From a virus, in the IMG/VR virus record IMGVR_UViG_3300037521_000457, positions 1 to 23,495 of that record: a stretch of DNA of 23,495 nt; one strand, written 5' to 3'. The notes beneath the pieces were generated by a model. The model was not told the origin of the DNA, searched no databases, and was given only the letters and a program-made list of their open reading frames with translations. Made by a program: the position numbers and the translations under genes. Positions 1 to 7,546 of the stretch are shown here, in pieces; the stretch's first letter is position 1, and every line of letters begins with the position of its first letter.

Positions 1-1
1 A

Positions 2-70
2 TCGGCAGATATTATTTTCACTTTGCCATCTATTTTAATTGATTATTTACAGGAGAATAAATATGGGTAA
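2..70 (+). CDS. 3' end of an upstream gene (partial)
   Basis: An open frame enters from the left edge and stops at TAA 68-70, overlapping the thymidylate kinase start by eight bases, as other genes here do. The 22 visible residues alternate hydrophobic and polar positions and look protein-like. The other two forward frames also stop within the first 42 bases, so the choice of frame is a judgement. Nothing can be said about function. Confidence 0.3.
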   Translation, partial: SADIIFTLPSILIDYLQENKYG

Positions 71-737
71 ATTCATAACATTTGAAGGTGGAGAAGGGTC
101 GGGTAAAACATCTCATTTAATCTCACTCGCCAAATATCTGCGGGACAGGGATTATACAGTTCGAACAACTCATGACCCCGGCGACACGCCGATTGGCATC
201 GCCCTGCGACCACTGTTGCTCGATAAAAAGTATGGGATATCCAAAGAGGCCGAGTTTTTATTATATCTCGCCGCCAGAGCCGAGTTGGTTGACAAGATAA
301 TCAATCAAAATTTAAGGCACGTTGATTTTGTGCTCTGCGACCGATTTTTCGACTCGACAACGGTATATCAGGGACTCCTGCGGGGATGGAATAAACATAA
401 TATTGGAGATGATGAAACTGGCAGTGATGAAGATATGACATCCTTTATGCATCGGTATTTCTCGCAAAACCTTATTCCGGACCACACCTTTTTATTTGAC
501 GTCAATCCAGTATTGGGATTAAATCGGTCAAAAGGATTTGATAAAAACGAATCCCGATGGGAAGAGGAAGGCTTAACCACTCATACAAAAATCAATAATG
601 CCTTTTATTCATTGGCAGTCGATGACCCACGATTTATTATAATCGATGCCAATATCGAAATGGCAGATGTCTTTAATGAACTCGTTAAGCAATTTAAAAT
701 CAAGGTATTAGGGGAGGAATATAATGAAGTGTGTTAA
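63..737 (+). CDS. tmk: Thymidylate kinase (dTMP kinase)
   Basis: A 224-residue protein that phosphorylates dTMP to dTDP in the cytoplasm, feeding dTTP synthesis for phage DNA. The P-loop GGEGSGKT lies at residues 9-16. The family's DRF..ST.AYQG signature appears as CDRFFDSTTVYQG near residue 97. The usual REPGGT segment after the P-loop is altered to HDPGDT. Length is close to the usual 205-215. The ATG at 63 is chosen because AGGAG sits at 51-55; an in-frame upstream ATG at 39 has no such site. It heads a run of nucleotide-metabolism genes and overlaps the next gene by 14 bases. The fold is certain; dTMP as substrate is very likely. Confidence 0.92.
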   Translation: MGKFITFEGGEGSGKTSHLISLAKYLRDRDYTVRTTHDPGDTPIGIALRPLLLDKKYGISKEAEFLLYLAARAELVDKIINQNLRHVDFVLCDRFFDSTTVYQGLLRGWNKHNIGDDETGSDEDMTSFMHRYFSQNLIPDHTFLFDVNPVLGLNRSKGFDKNESRWEEEGLTTHTKINNAFYSLAVDDPRFIIIDANIEMADVFNELVKQFKIKVLGEEYNEVC

Positions 738-873
738 AAAAGGTATTGGCAAAGTCAAACGGGTTGATGATAAACTCGCCGCAATGTTAGTCGATTCTGG
801 CCATTCCTATTGTCGCAAATGGGAGTGGAAGGAGCAGGAAGGCAAACCATACAAAGGTAAAAAAGATGAGTGA
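724..873 (+). CDS. Small phage protein, 49 residues
   Basis: A short, highly basic protein with a strong ribosome binding site (GGGGAGG at 711-717) seven bases before the ATG. Its start lies inside the end of tmk and its stop overlaps the next start, a typical coupled phage arrangement. The pattern of an Asp-rich helix, then Ser-His-Tyr-Cys and a Lys/Trp-rich tail, resembles small proteins seen in many phages, but I know of no function. It has two cysteines, too few for a zinc site within one chain. Confidence 0.7.
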   Translation: MKCVKKGIGKVKRVDDKLAAMLVDSGHSYCRKWEWKEQEGKPYKGKKDE

Positions 874-1603
874 TTATGAAGAACTGGCCGGAGGGATAAA
901 ATCTACTGGCAAAAAAAGAACCTTTGAGACCGGTGCACATCGGGACTCCAATACTAAAATTCACAAAGGCCGGATGGATTTGGTTCCGGCTGTTGCTGTC
1001 CGCCGCTTTGCTATGTTCTGTTCCGATTTTGTGGATGTCCCGAAAAAGATGAAAGTTCCGGAAAAAATGCAACCGAATTTTGACGAATGGAATACTCGCC
1101 ACGTCACCTATTTTTATAATATCGCCCTGCAGTCCATGTATTTATGGTTGGAAGGGGAACGTAATGAAGTGGACGGGGATACCTATAAAATTGACCATCT
1201 ATCAAATGCTCTTTGGCACGTCCAACAAATTATGCATATCTCCGAAGGTGAACCGATTTGGTTCCCAATGATGCCGGATGGGTTTATTTGGTCCGGAGAA
1301 CGATATGATATGATATCGCCGATGTTTTTGAAACGGGTATCCGTTCATTATCAATTAGGTGGCATAAATTATGGTGACCGCAACTGGGAGAAAGGGATGC
1401 CGATAATGGTTACTTGGGATTCGGCGACCCGCCATCTCACAGATTGGTTGAGAAAAGAGCCAACCGAAGACCACCTGGCCGCTTTTGGTTGGAATGTTAT
1501 GTCGACAATGCATACAATTGAAATGGTCAATCGGGATATATTACCAAAAGAATTAAACGATATTCCGGCCACATATCGCAATATAAAACGAAGAAAAAGC
1601 TAA
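866..1603 (+). CDS. dATP/dGTP diphosphohydrolase-like protein (DUF5664/MazG-like)
   Basis: A 245-residue protein. The start (ETGAHRDS, KGRMDLVP at residues 21-41) and the end (NYGDRNWEKGMP at 168-179, DSATRHLTDW at 185-194, EDHLAAFGWN at 201-210) match the phage family formerly called DUF5664, now dATP/dGTP diphosphohydrolase N-terminal. Related proteins hydrolyse purine dNTPs, including in phages with altered adenine. Unusually, about 110 residues are inserted between the two halves, and the insert repeats the helical signature: HLSNALWHVQQIMH at 111-124 resembles HLAAFGWNVMSTMH at 203-216. This could be a fused two-lobed enzyme. It is coupled to the preceding gene and lies next to tmk, supporting a role in nucleotide pools. 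Substrate is inferred. Confidence 0.75.
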   Translation: MSDYEELAGGIKSTGKKRTFETGAHRDSNTKIHKGRMDLVPAVAVRRFAMFCSDFVDVPKKMKVPEKMQPNFDEWNTRHVTYFYNIALQSMYLWLEGERNEVDGDTYKIDHLSNALWHVQQIMHISEGEPIWFPMMPDGFIWSGERYDMISPMFLKRVSVHYQLGGINYGDRNWEKGMPIMVTWDSATRHLTDWLRKEPTEDHLAAFGWNVMSTMHTIEMVNRDILPKELNDIPATYRNIKRRKS

Positions 1604-1610
1604 AGTTTTG

Positions 1611-1639
1611 TTGACAAAGGCCGATAACAGTTATAGAAT
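1611..1639 (+). promoter_or_regulatory. Sigma70-like promoter
   Basis: A perfect -35 TTGACA (1611-1616), a 17-base spacer and a -10 TAGAAT (1634-1639). It follows the stop at 1603 directly. Transcription would start near 1646, leaving a leader of about 33 bases with GGGAGA before the ATG at 1679. Confidence 0.8.
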
Positions 1640-1678
1640 GAGAAGAAAACGTCAACAAACCAACGGGAGATACATATA

Positions 1679-1957
1679 ATGGATTTCAAAAACGACAATT
1701 TTCAGGATTTATATTCTAAACAATACGATGATAAAACTGCCTGTCGCATCATGGCCGTTTTAGACGACCTTTTTAAAGAGGTTAAAACGACCAAATGTGC
1801 CGGTGGATGTGGCCGTGAATTAAATTTTGACCATTGCCGCCTGTATGACCACGAAGGGGGATGGGGGATTATCGGTTCCATTCCGAAGCAATGGGTGTCG
1901 GTTGTATGTGAATGTGGATATCACACCTCATTGGATAAACTGGGTGTATCACGATAA
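1679..1957 (+). CDS. Zinc-ribbon-like small protein, 92 residues
   Basis: No named family recognised. Cysteines come in two close pairs, CAGGC at residues 40-44 and CECG at 77-80, with His52/Cys53 between, as in a zinc ribbon. The first 35 residues are predicted helical. GGGAGA at 1665-1670 sits eight bases before the ATG, and the gene has its own promoter just upstream, so it is probably well expressed. It could be a small nucleic-acid-binding or host-takeover protein, but this is inference. Confidence 0.75.
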   Translation: MDFKNDNFQDLYSKQYDDKTACRIMAVLDDLFKEVKTTKCAGGCGRELNFDHCRLYDHEGGWGIIGSIPKQWVSVVCECGYHTSLDKLGVSR

Positions 1958-1976
1958 ATAAGGAGAGGTAAATATT

Positions 1977-2246
1977 ATGTTTTTAACGGTAGAAATCAAA
2001 TGTTGCAGAGCTTGTAAAAATGTCGGCCACTCCGGTGGCTTTACAAAAGGTGGAGCAAGGGCAATTTGCGGACATTCCGATTCCTGCAAAGATGTCCGCA
2101 CAACCAAAGCCGAATTCAATGCCGAATATCCCATGTATGCAGTGGATTATAAAAAAGAAAATTGGAGTTATCATTGGTATAATCGCATTGTTGACCCCGA
2201 CCAAATACCGGACTGGTGTCCGCTAAAACACGGCAGTGCATATTAA
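1977..2246 (+). CDS. Cysteine-rich phage protein, 89 residues
   Basis: Function unknown. The cysteine layout (CCRAC near the start, C31, C37, and a terminal IPDWCPL) is that of a common class of small phage zinc-binding proteins in which the last metal ligand lies in a P-x-W-C-P motif. AGGAGAGG about nine bases upstream supports the ATG. It lies 19 bases after the preceding zinc-ribbon gene and is probably cotranscribed from the promoter at 1611. Other members of the same loose group occur at 5183, 14459, 15728 and 18776. Confidence 0.75.
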   Translation: MFLTVEIKCCRACKNVGHSGGFTKGGARAICGHSDSCKDVRTTKAEFNAEYPMYAVDYKKENWSYHWYNRIVDPDQIPDWCPLKHGSAY

Positions 2247-2259
2247 AGGAGAATTGATT

Positions 2260-2640
2260 ATGCAATTTGAAAAAACTCGCCTTGAAAGAGAATTTCTTTT
2301 CCGAAAGAAATTTGTCCGTGCCGCTTTAAAAACTATATTTGCCAAACTCCGCAAGGATAATTTGATATGCCGTATGAATTATCTTTGTTGTATGGGCTGT
2401 GCATCTTACGACCTTAGTGAGAAAGTTGATAATAAAAATGCCGATGGTGCCGTATATTTTCATCAGCAGGATAACGATAATTTTAACGAGACTGGCCGGT
2501 TGCACCTTCGATATTTTACTCGCACCGATTCGGGGGATTGTAAAGCACTGGCCGAAAAGGTTGTCACCGCCTTAAAAGCCGCAAAATTGCCGGTTGAATG
2601 GGACGGAGACCCAACAAGAACCATATTAATAGAGGTGTAA
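2260..2640 (+). CDS. DUF6891-like protein, 126 residues
   Basis: The protein shows CCMGC around residues 44-48, an acidic middle with YFHQQD, then a helix and a C-terminal V-E-W-D-G-D-P-T-R strand. This order (Cys pair, QQD-type segment, closing WDGD plus strand) resembles DUF6891, a family of unknown function, so the name is tentative. The ATG at 2260 is preferred over one in frame at 2236 because AAAGGAG at 2245-2251 is correctly placed for it. It ends three bases before the CCA-adding enzyme, so the two are probably cotranslated. Confidence 0.7.
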   Translation: MQFEKTRLEREFLFRKKFVRAALKTIFAKLRKDNLICRMNYLCCMGCASYDLSEKVDNKNADGAVYFHQQDNDNFNETGRLHLRYFTRTDSGDCKALAEKVVTALKAAKLPVEWDGDPTRTILIEV

Positions 2641-2643
2641 ATT

Positions 2644-4032
2644 ATGAAAACCAGTCTTCATTACACAATACCTGAAGAAGTAATGCATATTTTGGCAATG
2701 CTTGAAGGAGATGGCCATAAGGCATTTATAGTCGGGGGAGCAGTTCGTGATGAGATGATGGGAATTGAGCCCAAGGATTACGATATCGCCACGTCCGCAA
2801 TGCCGGACGAAATCATCCAGACTTTTGCATCCGATTACGCCTTAAAGGATATCGATGCCGCCTCATATCATATCGTCCAAGTAAACGGATATGAGGTCGC
2901 CACCTTCCGCCGAGATATTTATGAAAACGGGGAGACGGTTGGCACCGTTCCGGTTGATTCAATTGAGGCCGACCTTGCAAGACGGGATCTAACCATAAAT
3001 GCTATGGCCATCAGTCGCCACGGAGAATTAATTGACCCATATAATGGACGGTCTGATTTAGCTTGTGGCACGATTCGGTTTGTAAATGACCCAACTGACC
3101 GGATTTTGGAAGACCCTTGCAGGATTATCCGTGCCGCACGGTTCGCCGCACTGATAGATGGCTATTTCTCGCCCATGACGCTCGATGCTTTAAAACAAAA
3201 CATATCATTAGTACAGGAAGTGCCATCTGAACGGATTCGAGCCGAAATTCTCAAAACGATGAGATATAATAAGGCCAGTATATTTTTTAATTCCCTGCAT
3301 ATGATTGGTGCTTTGGAGAAAATCCTGCCATCCCTCAATATGTTATGGGGTTTAAACGGAGGTCCATATCACGGGGAGACGGTTTTTACCCATAGCATGA
3401 TGACCGGAGATTTTGTCGGGATAACTTTTCCAGAACGGTCTTTAGCAAACCCGATGTTTCGGTTGGTTGCTTATTTGCACGATGTCGGTAAATCGGTGCC
3501 CAATTATGTGGACGGGGTAATACACTTTTATCACCATCCAGAAATTGGTGCCGAAATGGTCGAGAGGGATTTGAGACATTTAAAATTTACCAACAATGAA
3601 ATCAAATATGCCACGAACCTCATTGGAGTCCATATGAGAGGTGGCACAAAAATGTCGCCAAAGACCACTCGAAAATTGCTCAAAAAATTTGCAGAGACCA
3701 ACGTGGATTGGGAAGATTGGTTGGCTTTAAAGGTTGCTGACCGAGCATCCAATACCGCACGGGAACCTTATAGCTCAAAGCAGGTCATCAAATTGAGACG
3801 AAAATTTGAGCACGAATTAAATCCAGAGCCGAGAGATATATCCGGTCTGGTGCGGACATGTTTCGAGCATAAGGATTTGGCTATGTCCGGCACCAAAATT
3901 CAGGAATTGCTTCATATTGGACCATCTCAATTGGTCGGGGTAATATTGCAATATTTATTAGATATGGTAATCAATGACCCATCATTAAATACGCCGGAGC
4001 AACTGGAGAAACTTTTGATTGGGCAAAAATAA
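2644..4032 (+). CDS. cca: CCA-adding enzyme (tRNA nucleotidyltransferase) with HD domain
   Basis: A 462-residue class II polymerase that adds or repairs the CCA end of tRNA using CTP and ATP. The catalytic head shows GGAVRD at residues 31-36 and the metal-binding DYD at 45-47. RRDLTINAMA follows at 113-122, then the neck segment RIIRAARFAA. The C-terminal part has an HD phosphohydrolase domain (LHDVGK near residue 279), as in many bacterial homologues, and the length fits that architecture. All motif residues are intact. A poly(A) polymerase of the same superfamily is the main alternative. The phage tRNA genes at 16723-16992 already encode CCA, so this enzyme may serve repair of host or cleaved tRNAs. 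That purpose is inference. Confidence 0.88.
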   Translation: MKTSLHYTIPEEVMHILAMLEGDGHKAFIVGGAVRDEMMGIEPKDYDIATSAMPDEIIQTFASDYALKDIDAASYHIVQVNGYEVATFRRDIYENGETVGTVPVDSIEADLARRDLTINAMAISRHGELIDPYNGRSDLACGTIRFVNDPTDRILEDPCRIIRAARFAALIDGYFSPMTLDALKQNISLVQEVPSERIRAEILKTMRYNKASIFFNSLHMIGALEKILPSLNMLWGLNGGPYHGETVFTHSMMTGDFVGITFPERSLANPMFRLVAYLHDVGKSVPNYVDGVIHFYHHPEIGAEMVERDLRHLKFTNNEIKYATNLIGVHMRGGTKMSPKTTRKLLKKFAETNVDWEDWLALKVADRASNTAREPYSSKQVIKLRRKFEHELNPEPRDISGLVRTCFEHKDLAMSGTKIQELLHIGPSQLVGVILQYLLDMVINDPSLNTPEQLEKLLIGQK

Positions 4033-4042
4033 CAAACGTGAG

Positions 4043-4071
4043 GTGACAATTATGACGAAAGAAGTTACAAT
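4043..4071 (+). promoter_or_regulatory. Possible promoter spanning a start codon
   Basis: GTGACA (4043-4048), 17 bases, then TACAAT (4066-4071). It matches the promoter form used elsewhere here. The ATG at 4052 falls between the two boxes, so a transcript would begin near 4078, inside that gene, and serve the genes further down. It may be chance. Confidence 0.4.
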
Positions 4072-4276
4072 ATACCGAGATAAAGGATATCAACTAAAAT
4101 TAAATGAGACCGAATATGAAAATGATAATGTGGTAATGACGGTTGAAGTTGAAGAGATGGGAGTTGTATCCGAACAGGTTTTATTCCTTACACCAGAAGA
4201 AATCGTGGCTATGGGATACAAATTCATCGCCGCCGCAAAGATATTCAAAGGAACGATAATTGATATTAAAGCCTAA
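4052..4276 (+). CDS. Small acidic protein, 74 residues
   Basis: No family recognised. The sequence is rich in Glu/Val strands followed by a helix near the C terminus (LTPEEIVAMGYKFIAAAKIF), suggesting a small alpha/beta fold. GTGAGGTGA upstream serves as ribosome binding site. An in-frame ATG at 4019 lies inside cca and is less likely. The 3' end overlaps the next reading frame. Confidence 0.65.
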   Translation: MTKEVTIYRDKGYQLKLNETEYENDNVVMTVEVEEMGVVSEQVLFLTPEEIVAMGYKFIAAAKIFKGTIIDIKA

Positions 4277-4517
4277 GCCACCTAATATAGTTCCCAAAAA
4301 GAGCCAGACCAGGTTTTATAATTTTATTATATATAAAATTATCCCTATGGTATTGAGGGAATTTCGTGCATTGGACGGGCAAGATAAATATTTTTGGGAC
4401 AAACCCGGATTCGAATATTGGTATAAATACCGCATTAAATTATATTGGGAGAGAGGCCATTATGTTAAAATTATAATTTGTTGTATAATTTCACTATATC
4501 AAAAGGAGATAAAATAA
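4260..4517 (+). CDS. Basic aromatic-rich small protein, 85 residues
   Basis: The frame begins with TTG at 4260, seven bases after AAAGGA at 4247-4252, and overlaps the previous stop. The first in-frame ATG is at 4347 and would give 56 residues, but nothing resembling a ribosome binding site precedes it. The protein is rich in Lys, Tyr, Trp and Ile and ends in a hydrophobic stretch that might touch membrane. A 10-bp AT-only hairpin lies in the first third of the frame, raising the possibility that this part is untranslated. No function proposed. Confidence 0.5.
   Translation: MILKPKPPNIVPKKSQTRFYNFIIYKIIPMVLREFRALDGQDKYFWDKPGFEYWYKYRIKLYWERGHYVKIIICCIISLYQKEIK
4318..4342 (+). repeat. AT-only inverted repeat, 10-bp arms
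   Basis: ATAATTTTAT (4318-4327) and ATAAAATTAT (4333-4342) are exact reverse complements around a five-base loop. The stem has no G or C. It ends five bases before the ATG at 4347. Confidence 0.6.
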
Positions 4518-4518
4518 A

Positions 4519-5178
4519 ATGATTTTTAAAACTATCGCAGACAAAATCAATCAGTTAATCACTTTTCTATGGGCCGGCACGAAGGAATTTTATGCGCTCG
4601 CCAATTTCACGCCGCAAAAACAGGTTATCGCCGGTCTATGTTTCCTGACAGTTTGTGTATTTTGGACGGCATGGCCGGGTGCTATTTGGCTTTTGGCCTT
4701 GGCACCGGTTGCATTTATCCAGAATATGTTTTTCACGCTTGTATCTCGAAGCCGAAATTCGCAGGATACCGATTACCATCGATATTGTGCATGGGGGAGC
4801 AACGGGGTCTGGTTCGTTTGTCAGGTAATGATTGTCAAAAATATTTGGTCTGCAATAATGGCAGGTCAATGGTGGTATGCTATTATGGCCGGTATTGTTT
4901 ACTCTCTGGCCACGACAGAGGGGTCAGTTTTGATGATGAAACGCCTCATTGCCACAGAGAAAGGCAAACGCCGAGTCGGTGCATCCGATAAATTGGAAGG
5001 GATGGAAGCCCGAATTAAAGTCCTTGAAAATATGATATCCCTTGGGGCAAAATTTAAGCCGCCAAAAGAGCCGCCTGCAATGCCAGTCGTTGATGCCATT
5101 TCTAAAGATTCAATTAAGACTCCGAAGCGTCCATCACGCTTTGATGAAAATATGGAGAAACATATCGATACGGTGTAA
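4519..5178 (+). CDS. Four-helix membrane protein, 219 residues
   Basis: Hydrophobic segments at about residues 35-52, 54-75, 92-108 and 112-140 suggest four membrane helices, with a Ser/Arg/Asp-rich loop at 76-90. A soluble tail follows, with a short heptad-like helix near 157-175 and a Pro/Lys-rich end. AAGGAG about ten bases upstream fixes the start. No family recognised. Membrane proteins of this size in phage early regions can act in membrane attachment or in exclusion of other phages, but nothing in the sequence decides this. Confidence 0.75.
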   Translation: MIFKTIADKINQLITFLWAGTKEFYALANFTPQKQVIAGLCFLTVCVFWTAWPGAIWLLALAPVAFIQNMFFTLVSRSRNSQDTDYHRYCAWGSNGVWFVCQVMIVKNIWSAIMAGQWWYAIMAGIVYSLATTEGSVLMMKRLIATEKGKRRVGASDKLEGMEARIKVLENMISLGAKFKPPKEPPAMPVVDAISKDSIKTPKRPSRFDENMEKHIDTV

Positions 5179-5182
5179 AATT

Positions 5183-5386
5183 ATGGCTATTGTGATTGAA
5201 ATAATACTTGATAGATGCAGTCAATGTGAATATTGCATCTTTGATTATGACCCTCCTGAAGTATCGGAAGGGGATGAGGGAAAATTTTGGGGCAAATATG
5301 CCTGCACCTATCGTGACCCGAAATTTTTACCAAAGGCCGAGACTGAAATACCGGATGACTGCCCAAGAAATGAGGATAGAATATGA
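5183..5386 (+). CDS. Cysteine-rich small protein, 67 residues
   Basis: The N-terminal CSQCEYC and the C-terminal pairs C-T-Y-R-D-P and D-D-C-P resemble the small phage zinc-binding proteins noted at 1977, including the closing I-P-D-D-C-P motif. The ribosome binding site is weak (GGTG), so translation may depend on coupling to the membrane protein four bases upstream. The stop overlaps the next start as ATGA. Confidence 0.7.
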   Translation: MAIVIEIILDRCSQCEYCIFDYDPPEVSEGDEGKFWGKYACTYRDPKFLPKAETEIPDDCPRNEDRI

Positions 5387-6291
5387 GTTACGTTAAAAGA
5401 TTACAGGCAAAGGGATTGATATCTGCACCGCCGCAGGTCTATAAACAGCTCCACTATGAGGTAATCATGGGGTCGTTTGCTTACGGTGTCAGCTCTGATA
5501 TGTCGGACACCGATGTTTACGGTTTCTGTGTACCGGCAAAACCCGTGGTCTTCCCACATCTGAATCCAGATTTTATTTATGGCTTTGACCCAGTGCCGAA
5601 AAATTTCGAGCAATGGCAGGAGCATCACATTATTGATGAGACCTATAAACCGGCCAGAGAATTTGATTGCACAGTTTTTAATATCGTCAAATTTTTTAAA
5701 CTTTGCCACGATGGGAATCCGAATATGATTGATTGCCTCTTTGTGCCACGCCGGTGCATCACCCATATAACGCAGATGGGTGAACTGGTTCGCGAGAATC
5801 GGCATCTTTTTCTCTCGAAGAAATGTTGGCATACCTTTAAAGGTTATGCATATTCGCAGCTCCAAAAAATGAACCATAAACAGCCGGAAGGCAAACGCAA
5901 AGCCATCATTGAAAAATTTGGATATGATGTTAAATTTGGTTACCATCTCGTCCGGCTAATTAATGAAATCCAATATATAATGTCAACCGGAGACCTGGAT
6001 ATTGAGGCAAGCAGGGAGCAATTAAAGGATATCCGCAAGGGAAACTGGTCGCAAGCAAAAGTGGTCGAGTATTTTGAATGGAAGGAAAAGTGTCTCGAAG
6101 AATTATATAATGATACTAAAGAAATTCCCTATAAGCCCCGGACGGAAGAAATCAGGGACCTTTTATTCAAATGCCTTGAGATGCACTTTACCTCAATCAG
6201 GGATGTCCGGCCAGAGGACGATAAAGTTTTGTCAAAATCCATGTTTTCTGATATAATGGATGTAATTAATAAATATGAGGGGAGGATTTAA
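5383..6291 (+). CDS. RlaP-like nucleotidyltransferase (polymerase beta superfamily)
   Basis: A 302-residue protein. Residues 30-47 read GSFAYGVSSDMSDTDVYG, the GS...D-x-D signature of the polymerase-beta nucleotidyltransferase fold, with metal-binding Asp42 and Asp44. The following segments, including a helix with KFFKLCHDGNPNMIDCLF, match the family called RlaP (Pfam PF10127), named for its frequent association with RNA ligases. An RNA ligase lies 2.4 kb downstream. The family is thought to add or modify nucleotides at RNA ends during repair; the exact reaction is not established. GAGGATAGA precedes the ATG. An antitoxin-like or unrelated nucleotidyltransferase is a weaker alternative. Confidence 0.8.
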   Translation: MSYVKRLQAKGLISAPPQVYKQLHYEVIMGSFAYGVSSDMSDTDVYGFCVPAKPVVFPHLNPDFIYGFDPVPKNFEQWQEHHIIDETYKPAREFDCTVFNIVKFFKLCHDGNPNMIDCLFVPRRCITHITQMGELVRENRHLFLSKKCWHTFKGYAYSQLQKMNHKQPEGKRKAIIEKFGYDVKFGYHLVRLINEIQYIMSTGDLDIEASREQLKDIRKGNWSQAKVVEYFEWKEKCLEELYNDTKEIPYKPRTEEIRDLLFKCLEMHFTSIRDVRPEDDKVLSKSMFSDIMDVINKYEGRI

Positions 6292-6292
6292 A

Positions 6293-6511
6293 ATGTTTAC
6301 AACGGTATTTTTATTTGTCATTTATGCCGTTATTGCCATAATGATAACTTTAGGGGTCTCATTTTTAATCGTTGAAACCCTTGATAATCCCAAAAATCAT
6401 CGGGTATTGCAGAGCCTTTGGAATACTGGATATATGGGGCATACAATTTTTATCTTATCTTACGTTTGCATCACCGGAATCGGTGAATTATTTATAAATT
6501 TTTTATCTTAA
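6293..6511 (+). CDS. Small two-helix membrane protein, 72 residues
   Basis: Two hydrophobic stretches, residues 3-28 and about 48-70, flank a polar loop containing DNPKNHRV, consistent with a hairpin in the inner membrane. GGGGAGGA at 6279-6286 supports the ATG at 6293 rather than an upstream in-frame ATG inside the previous gene. It lies just before the sliding clamp gene. Size and topology would suit a holin-like or exclusion protein, but no such family is recognised and there is no endolysin nearby. Confidence 0.7.
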   Translation: MFTTVFLFVIYAVIAIMITLGVSFLIVETLDNPKNHRVLQSLWNTGYMGHTIFILSYVCITGIGELFINFLS

Positions 6512-6524
6512 AGGAGACTGAAAC

Positions 6525-7193
6525 ATGAAAATCGGTAAGAAAACATTTGAAATCATGAAAAACTTCACGGCCATCAACAATTCCCTGTGGGTAAATGAGC
6601 CCACGTGCCTGAAGACCCTGTCAATCGCCGAAAATATCATCGGCATATACGACACGGAAGAGACCTTCCCCGAATTTCAGTTGTATAATTCGGTGCCGTT
6701 TATGTCCATGATTAACCTTTATGATGTCGAAAATGTCGACTTCGAATTTGGTGAAAATTCGGTGATTTTGAAAACAACCGGCAGTCGGACGACCATCGTT
6801 TATGATGACCCCGATATCATTCCCAAACTTGGCAATCTCAAAGAGTCATCGGTATATAAGGCATTTGGTGATTTCGATGCCACGATTGAATTGTCATCCA
6901 TTCAAATTGACCAAATTCAAAAGTCGGCGAGTATTTTGGGGATGCCGGATATGACGATCAAATTGAAAGACAGCAAGGGACTCATTATCATATCCGATGA
7001 TGAAAATCCCGACAGCAACCATATGAAAACGGCCATCAAAGGAGAGGGAGATTGTGATATCTCAATGATGGTAAAAAACCTCCAGATTGTGCCCGGTGAT
7101 TATATTGTATCAATCTCAAATGGTAAATTGGCAAAGTTCCATCATAAGACCATAACGCCGCTGTTTTACATTGTCGCCGCCAAACAGGGATAA
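6525..7193 (+). CDS. gp45: DNA polymerase sliding clamp (T4 gp45-like)
   Basis: A 222-residue protein, close to the 228 residues of T4 gp45. The opening (MKIGKKTFEIMKNFTAINNS) parallels the gp45 start. Alternating strand segments follow, and the chain ends in LFYIVAAKQG, like the gp45 closing strand. The family forms a trimeric ring that tethers polymerase to DNA and, in T4, also activates late transcription. The AAAGGAG ribosome binding site is ideal. Codon use here is somewhat more C-rich than in the small neighbours, suggesting strong expression. In T4 the clamp-loader genes follow directly; here they lie 4.7 kb downstream, still in the same order. Identification rests on pattern similarity. 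Confidence 0.8.
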   Translation: MKIGKKTFEIMKNFTAINNSLWVNEPTCLKTLSIAENIIGIYDTEETFPEFQLYNSVPFMSMINLYDVENVDFEFGENSVILKTTGSRTTIVYDDPDIIPKLGNLKESSVYKAFGDFDATIELSSIQIDQIQKSASILGMPDMTIKLKDSKGLIIISDDENPDSNHMKTAIKGEGDCDISMMVKNLQIVPGDYIVSISNGKLAKFHHKTITPLFYIVAAKQG

Positions 7194-7195
7194 AA

Positions 7196-7546
7196 ATGAG
7201 CAGTCCAGATGGGCAAATAAATAAAAATACGATGGCAACTTTGGTCTTGGCCGCATTTTTCTGTGCCTTTGTCATCGTATTTATCATCAACCTCCATAGC
7301 AATCAAAAGGAAATCACTCGTTTAACGAAGCGGGTAATTATAGCCGAAAATCAACTGACCGAGCAAAAGTTCCAGTTTGTCATCTTTAAAAAATTGACCA
7401 GTGATGAATTTGAGTCGACTTGGAGAAGTATCGGATACCTGAACGGGAATTTTAAGGCACTTGGCCTTGGATACCATTTGGAAGACAAAGATTTTGTGCC
7501 GCCCGATGAGGTGGAACGCATTCTGAAATATGATGAGGTTTTTTAA
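7196..7546 (+). CDS. Membrane-anchored coiled-coil protein, 116 residues
   Basis: A polar start of about 13 residues, one membrane helix (about 14-32), then a heptad-like helix (about 33-60, NQKEITRLTKRVIIAENQL) and an acidic tail. This single-span plus coiled-coil layout resembles spanin-like or generic phage membrane proteins, but there is no lysis cassette. Its stop TAA abuts the ATG of the radical SAM gene, so the two are probably translated together and it might position or partner that enzyme; this is inference. Confidence 0.7.
   Translation: MSSPDGQINKNTMATLVLAAFFCAFVIVFIINLHSNQKEITRLTKRVIIAENQLTEQKFQFVIFKKLTSDEFESTWRSIGYLNGNFKALGLGYHLEDKDFVPPDEVERILKYDEVF

Noticed and set aside
4569-4991. 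140-residue + strand frame inside the membrane protein gene
   Set aside because: It is a shadow in another frame. The 219-residue frame has the ribosome binding site and coherent membrane helices.
5401-5946. 181-residue - strand frame opposite the RlaP-like gene
   Set aside because: The + strand frame carries the nucleotidyltransferase motif and coupled starts; no other gene in the window lies on the - strand.
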